The notes under the pieces: model-generated
What the model saw: the letters and a program-made list of their open reading frames with translations, nothing else
The model's database searches: none
Told to the model about the DNA's origin: nothing
Made by a program: the position numbers and the translations under genes
In this document: piece after piece, positions 15,788-18,996 of the stretch
How positions within the stretch are numbered: the stretch's first letter is position 1
Layout: every line of letters begins with the position of its first letter
Source: Sediminibacterium sp.
GTDB lineage: Bacteria; Bacteroidota; Bacteroidia; Chitinophagales; Chitinophagaceae
Assembly (NCBI GenBank): GCA_030158535.1
Contig: JAOASV010000039.1
Span: forward strand, 1-18,996
DNA length: 18,996 bases
Direction of reading: 5' to 3'

Positions 15788-16384
15788 ATGTCTTTACATT
15801 GGGATGAGCGCTATAATCGAAAAGAATATGTGTATGGTTCTATACCAAATGTTTTTTTTGAAAATCAGTTAACAGATTTAAAACCAGGTGATATCTTATT
15901 GCCGTGTGAGGGGGAGGGACGTAATGCTTTATTTGCTGCACAGTCAAATTGGAATGTTGTAGCATTTGATTCTAGTGAAGTTGGAAAAAATAAGGCAATG
16001 GCTTTGGCTGCTCAAAATAATGTTTCATATGACTACCAAATTTTAGATGTTAATGAGGCTAATTTCGAGCCAGAAAGTTTTGATGTAATTGCACTTATTT
16101 ATGCTCATTTTAAGCCTCAGTTACGTTCGAAGTTTCATGCTACTATTCAAGGATGGCTTAAACCCGGAGGTAAAATTATTTTAGAAGCATTTAATCCTAA
16201 TCAATTAAATTATAACTCTGGGGGACCTAAAGATCTTGATATGTTATATTCTACTGATATATTATATAAAGACTTTGAAGGGATGAAAATTGAGTTAATA
16301 GAAGCCTCAACAATTGTATTAGATGAAGGCGCTTTTCATCAAGGAGATGCTGCTGTTATAAGATTTGTTGCTCAAAAAGTATAA
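15788..16384 (+). CDS. Class I SAM-dependent methyltransferase
   Basis: 198-aa cytoplasmic protein with a complete Rossmann-type methyltransferase fold. Seen: N-terminal HWDERYNRKEYVYGSIPN, typical of the TehB-like/thiopurine-like group of small methyltransferases; motif I LLPCEGEGRNALFAA at 37-51; acidic residue of motif II in VVAFDSS (Asp61); motif III ILDVNEANF (Asp87); motif IV FDVIALIYAHF at 98-108; and LKPGGKIILEAF at 124-135. The target molecule is unknown; small molecules or metalloid ions are the usual choices for this group. It is the last gene of the four-gene operon, 6 bases after the preceding stop, and has no obvious functional link with the two membrane proteins. A small hairpin follows its stop. 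Confidence 0.9.
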   Translation: MSLHWDERYNRKEYVYGSIPNVFFENQLTDLKPGDILLPCEGEGRNALFAAQSNWNVVAFDSSEVGKNKAMALAAQNNVSYDYQILDVNEANFEPESFDVIALIYAHFKPQLRSKFHATIQGWLKPGGKIILEAFNPNQLNYNSGGPKDLDMLYSTDILYKDFEGMKIELIEASTIVLDEGAFHQGDAAVIRFVAQKV

Positions 16385-16385
16385 A

Positions 16386-16401
16386 GGTGACTATTATCAC
16401 C
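16386..16401. repeat. Short inverted repeat after the methyltransferase stop
   Basis: GGTGA, six bases and TCACC form a perfect 5-base stem one base after the stop codon. There is no T-run behind it, so it is at best a weak terminator or an RNA-stabilising hairpin. Confidence 0.3.
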
Positions 16402-16422
16402 AATAAGCCGTTTATTTAAATC

Positions 16423-16430
16423 TAGCTTTG
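16423..16430 (+). promoter_or_regulatory. Candidate -7 element of the peroxiredoxin promoter
   Basis: TAGCTTTG is an exact match to TAnnTTTG, 19 bases before the peroxiredoxin ATG. It indicates that the peroxiredoxin gene has its own promoter in addition to any read-through from the operon upstream. No TTG lies at the -33 distance. Confidence 0.45.
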
Positions 16431-16449
16431 TTTTCTAAATATTTAAACA

Positions 16450-17097
16450 ATGGAAAACAATACAATTACACAAATGCCTCGAATTGGTGATACAGCGCCA
16501 GATTTTACAGTCACAACTACTACCGGCCCTTTAACCCTTTCTGAATATAATAAGGGTAGTTGGGTTGTTATGTTTTCACATCCTGCCGATTTTACGCCAG
16601 TTTGTACCACAGAAATGAGTGGCTTTGCTAAAGAAAAAGACTTTTTTGCTAAACATAATGCCAAACTGCTTGGTTTAAGTATTGACAGTATACATTCTCA
16701 TATTGCATGGGTAAATGCGGTTCACGAAAAAACAGGGGTTTTATTTGAATTTCCAATCATTGCTGATATTGATATGAAAATATCAAAGCTTTATGGAATG
16801 TTACAACCAGGTGAAAGTGAAACAGCTGCAGTGAGAGCTGTTTTCTTTATTGATCCAGCCGGAAAAATTAGGTTAATAATGTACTATCCACTCAATGTTG
16901 GTAGAAATATGGCAGAAATAAAGCGTGTTTTAGTGGCGCTACAAACTGCATCTGAGCATAGTGTTGCTTGTCCACTCGATTGGATGCCCGGCGACAAAGT
17001 GATTGTTCCAGCACCAAAAACTATTGAGGCTTTAGCTGAAAGAAAGAGTAGTAATTTAGAAATGGTAGATTGGTATTTGGCTAAAAAGTTGATTTAG
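16450..17097 (+). CDS. 1-Cys (Prx6-type) peroxiredoxin
   Basis: Cytoplasmic thiol peroxidase that reduces hydrogen peroxide and organic hydroperoxides. Seen in 215 aa: the thioredoxin-fold start IGDTAPDFT, the active site PADFTPVCTTE with peroxidatic Cys52 and Thr49, and Arg129 (AAVRAVFFIDP), the conserved activating arginine. The C-terminal extension (VACPLDWMPGDKVIV and the end WYLAKK) marks the Prx6/archaeal branch. The only other cysteine, Cys174, lies in the segment that usually reads TPANW; it could act as a resolving residue, but that is inference. A resolving Cys of the 2-Cys VCP type is absent. The gene has its own -7 element and a strong hairpin downstream, so it is probably a single-gene unit. 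Oxidative-stress control is expected but not shown. Confidence 0.95.
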   Translation: MENNTITQMPRIGDTAPDFTVTTTTGPLTLSEYNKGSWVVMFSHPADFTPVCTTEMSGFAKEKDFFAKHNAKLLGLSIDSIHSHIAWVNAVHEKTGVLFEFPIIADIDMKISKLYGMLQPGESETAAVRAVFFIDPAGKIRLIMYYPLNVGRNMAEIKRVLVALQTASEHSVACPLDWMPGDKVIVPAPKTIEALAERKSSNLEMVDWYLAKKLI

Positions 17098-17141
17098 ACA
17101 ATTTTCTACAAATACATAACAATATTTATATATATTATATG

Positions 17142-17156
17142 TATTGATAATCAATA
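17142..17156. repeat. 15-bp perfect palindrome in the AT-rich gap after the peroxiredoxin gene
   Basis: TATTGAT-A-ATCAATA, two perfect 7-base arms around one base, 12 bases before the long hairpin. In a very AT-rich stretch it may be chance, but its symmetry would suit a dimeric DNA-binding protein. Confidence 0.3.
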
Positions 17157-17167
17157 TTAAATATAAG

Positions 17168-17199
17168 AACATGTCCTATTTTCTAAAATAGGACATGTT
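17168..17199. terminator. Long perfect hairpin, probable terminator of the peroxiredoxin gene
   Basis: Perfect arms of 15 bases (AACATGTCCTATTTT and its complement) separated only by CT; in RNA this gives a 14-bp stem with the tetraloop UCUA. It lies 70 bases after the peroxiredoxin stop and is followed by TATTAT rather than a clean T-run. A terminator, possibly two-way, is the simplest reading. Confidence 0.6.
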
Positions 17200-17236
17200 T
17201 ATTATGTAGACATTCATCTAATATTAGACATAAATC

Positions 17237-17244
17237 TATATTCG
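17237..17244 (+). promoter_or_regulatory. Candidate -7 element of the surface-fibre gene
   Basis: TATATTCG followed by CGGCC, one mismatch to TAnnTTTG, lies 21 bases before the ATG at 17266 and downstream of the long hairpin. The GC-rich bases just behind it are typical of Bacteroidota start regions. No -33 TTG was seen. Confidence 0.35.
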
Positions 17245-17265
17245 CGGCCTTAAATATAAAAAGGT

Positions 17266-18996
17266 ATGCGTAAATTATTTTGTGTCTTAGTAATCTTACT
17301 AAACGTTTGCTGGGTTAACATTGCCCTTGCACAAAATACCAATCCCAATTATGGGATCTTTTTTCAGGCAGTTGCTAGAGATAATTTCTCTAACCCTGCC
17401 AAAGACCGTGTTGTTTTTGTAGAGTCAAGTATTTTACAGTTTACGGCAAATGGAACCAAAGTGCTAACGGAACTCCATCAAACCACTACCGACGGTTTAG
17501 GTGTTTTTAGTATAAATATTGGTAGCGGCCAGCGTATTGGCGGCACGCTTAGTGGACTTGATAAGGTAGATTGGGCCAACGGACCCTACTTTTTAGGCTT
17601 AAAAATTGCCATCAAGCCATTGTCGCCGGTTTCTAACTGGGATTACACTAAGGAGCTTATAGATTTAGGGGCTTCTTCTTTTGGAACAGTACCTTACGCA
17701 TATTATGCTGGTAATTCGGCAGGCGTTAAAGATGTTGTTAAAACAACTGATACTTCGGCAATGCTTTTGCCCTATGCTAAAGCAAGTGCACTTCAACAAA
17801 CAAATACCAATTTAGGCTTAAAAGTAAATATTGCGGACAGTACAACTATTTATGTGACGCCAACACAATTAAGAGCTGTAAAATTTGATACTACAGCTAT
17901 TTATAATAGATTAAGTGAAAGAGAGCTTCTTGCTAATAAATCAGTAAATGTTGCTACGGATGCAAATTCCGATATAAAATATCCAAGTGTAAAAGCCATT
18001 AAGAGTTATGTGGATTTACAATTTTCAAATTTTGTTTTAGCGGATGGTTCAGTTACTGCTGCAAAAATTGCAGATGGTGCGGTAACCGATGCTAAAATTA
18101 CTTCTGTATCTGGTTCTAAAGTAACAGGAGATATTGCAGGTAATGCAGCAACGGCAACGCTTGCCACAAATGCAACTAACGCAGTTAATGCAACGAACGC
18201 TGTTAATGCAACCAACGCTGTTAACGCAACAAATGCTGTCAATGCTACAAATGCAGTTAACGCAACCAACGCAGCAACGGCAACACTTGCTACAAATGCA
18301 ACTAACGCTGTTAATGCAGCAACGGCAACGCTTGCTACAAATGCAACTAACGCAGTTAATGCAACCAATGCTACCAAACTTGCTACGCCGCGTACAATAA
18401 ATGGTGTTGCTTTTGATGGTACAGCAAATATTACAATTGCCACTGGTAGTACTGTTTTAGATGCAGATGCTACAACAAAAGGTGTTGTTCAGTTAGCTGG
18501 AGATTTAACCGGAACAGCTGCGCAACCAGTAGTTGCTGCTAATGCAATTACAACTTCAAAAATTGCAGATGGAGCGGTAACAGATGCGAAAATTAATTCT
18601 GTAGCTGGTTCTAAAGTTACTGGAACTGTGGCAATAGCTAATGGCGGTACTGGTGCCGCTACAGCAGCTGGTGCAAGAACTAATTTGGGTCTTGTGATTG
18701 GTACGGATGTATTAGCACAAAGAACATTTGGTTCTGCAGCAAATAATAATACGAGCGATTTTGTAGCAACAACAGAAAAAGGTGCAAATAACGGAGTTGC
18801 TACACTTGGAAATGATGGAAAAATTCCTTCAGTACAAATACCTTCTGTATCTTTTCAGAGTGCAACAGTTGTTTCAAGTCAGGCTGCTATGCTTGCTTTA
18901 AATAGTGCAGTAGTAGGAAGTATTGCAATTAGAACAGATAATAATAAGAACTACGTTTTAAGTGCACTTCCTGCAAGTACGCTAGTTAATTGGATT
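17266..18996 (+). CDS. Large secreted protein with phage-tail-fibre-like repeats, 3' truncated by window edge
   Basis: 577 codons without a stop to the right edge, so the end is missing. The start MRKLFCVLVILLN... is a signal peptide with a probable cut after ALA at residue 22. Residues 29-148 match the secreted domain common in Bacteroidota (FFQAVARD, HQTTTDGLGVFSINIG, SFGTVPYAYYA). From about residue 255 the protein is built of modules typical of phage tail fibres: KIADGAVTDAKI (twice), an Asn/Ala/Thr-rich stretch at 294-368 with five tandem AVNATN and three AATATLATNATN units, KLATPRTINGVAFDGTANI, TTKGVVQLAGDLTGTA, and IANGGTGAATAAGARTNLGL. It is probably a surface-exposed fibre or adhesin. 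A C-terminal sorting signal or intramolecular chaperone domain may lie beyond the window. The host-type N-terminus argues against a prophage gene. Confidence 0.85.
   Translation, partial: MRKLFCVLVILLNVCWVNIALAQNTNPNYGIFFQAVARDNFSNPAKDRVVFVESSILQFTANGTKVLTELHQTTTDGLGVFSINIGSGQRIGGTLSGLDKVDWANGPYFLGLKIAIKPLSPVSNWDYTKELIDLGASSFGTVPYAYYAGNSAGVKDVVKTTDTSAMLLPYAKASALQQTNTNLGLKVNIADSTTIYVTPTQLRAVKFDTTAIYNRLSERELLANKSVNVATDANSDIKYPSVKAIKSYVDLQFSNFVLADGSVTAAKIADGAVTDAKITSVSGSKVTGDIAGNAATATLATNATNAVNATNAVNATNAVNATNAVNATNAVNATNAATATLATNATNAVNAATATLATNATNAVNATNATKLATPRTINGVAFDGTANITIATGSTVLDADATTKGVVQLAGDLTGTAAQPVVAANAITTSKIADGAVTDAKINSVAGSKVTGTVAIANGGTGAATAAGARTNLGLVIGTDVLAQRTFGSAANNNTSDFVATTEKGANNGVATLGNDGKIPSVQIPSVSFQSATVVSSQAAMLALNSAVVGSIAIRTDNNKNYVLSALPASTLVNWI
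18061..18129 (+). repeat. First copy of a 69-bp imperfect direct repeat (second at 18556-18624)
   Basis: Encodes AKIADGAVTDAKI, then SVSGSKVTG. The second copy at 18556-18624 encodes SKIADGAVTDAKI, then SVAGSKVTG. The two frame the N/A/T-rich repeat region and look like an internal module duplication. Most differences are at third codon positions. Confidence 0.85.
18145..18369 (+). repeat. Coding repeat array: AATATLATNATN (36 bp) and AVNATN (18 bp) units
   Basis: The 36-bp unit occurs at 18145-18180, 18271-18306 and 18316-18351. The 18-bp unit occurs in five tandem copies at 18181-18270 and once more at 18352-18369. Amino acids are identical between copies, while codons vary (GCA/GCT, AAT/AAC, ACG/ACC/ACA), so the array is kept at the protein level and is not a fresh slippage product. 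Confidence 0.92.

Noticed and set aside
18145..18369. CRISPR-like array of short repeats
   Set aside because: Units are 18 and 36 bp, directly adjacent with no unique spacers, and lie in frame inside a coding region.
18134..18400. 88-codon plus-strand frame rich in Gln/Met/Leu
   Set aside because: Another shadow of the same repeat array in a shifted frame, with no start context of its own.
18006..18443. 145-codon open frame on the minus strand with an Ala/Val-rich repeat protein
   Set aside because: It is the antisense of the AVNATN repeat array; low-complexity repeats keep the opposite strand open. The plus-strand frame has a signal peptide and recognisable modules.
17266..18996. Prophage or tailocin gene cluster
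   Set aside because: Only one tail-fibre-like gene is seen, it has a signal peptide and a Bacteroidota secretion domain, and the neighbours are housekeeping genes.

Overview
The window looks like chromosomal DNA of an AT-rich Bacteroidota bacterium, most likely of the Chitinophagaceae type. The evidence is a SusC/SusD outer-membrane pair, a SusD lipobox, several candidate -7 elements of the TAnnTTTG type, little sign of Shine-Dalgarno sequences, and a secreted protein with the N-terminal QAVARD...VPYA domain common in this phylum. The family assignment is inference. No rRNA, tRNA, IS element, CRISPR array or phage gene block was recognised.

Layout. (1) 2-769 (+) is the C-terminal part of an ABC transporter ATPase with a TOBE-like tail; its Walker A lies off the left edge. 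(2) 764-3009 (-) is a compact operon: BadF-type amino-sugar kinase, MurQ etherase, and a 188-aa protein of unknown function. It fits MurNAc/GlcNAc recycling. (3) 3152-5520 (+), divergent from it, encodes an S41 C-terminal processing protease and a secreted glycerophosphodiester phosphodiesterase. It ends at a strong symmetrical terminator (5540-5571) shared with the next, convergent operon. (4) 5592-10225 (-) is a SusC/SusD nutrient-uptake pair with no glycosidase beside it. (5) 10226-10650 is a 425-bp divergent intergenic region with a perfect inverted repeat in the probable susC leader. (6) 10651-13563 (+) is a 970-aa FAD/Fe-S 2-hydroxyacid dehydrogenase of the YdiJ/GlcD-GlcF fusion type. 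(7) 13663-16384 (+) is a tight four-gene operon: a six-helix membrane protein, a small winged-helix regulator starting with GTG inside the preceding stop, a polytopic DUF4153-like membrane protein and a small SAM methyltransferase. (8) 16450-17097 (+) is a 1-Cys (Prx6-type) peroxiredoxin with its own promoter, followed by a very strong palindromic hairpin. (9) 17266 to the right edge (+) is a large secreted protein, open at the window end, that joins a Bacteroidota secretion domain to phage-tail-fibre-like repeats, including five tandem AVNATN hexapeptides.

Most genes concern the cell envelope: wall sugar recycling, periplasmic proteolysis, phospholipid-headgroup breakdown, outer-membrane uptake and a surface fibre. 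I saw no recognisable defence or mobile system. The least understood parts are the regulator plus two membrane proteins at 13663-15781, the 188-aa partner of MurQ, and the tail-fibre-like surface protein.
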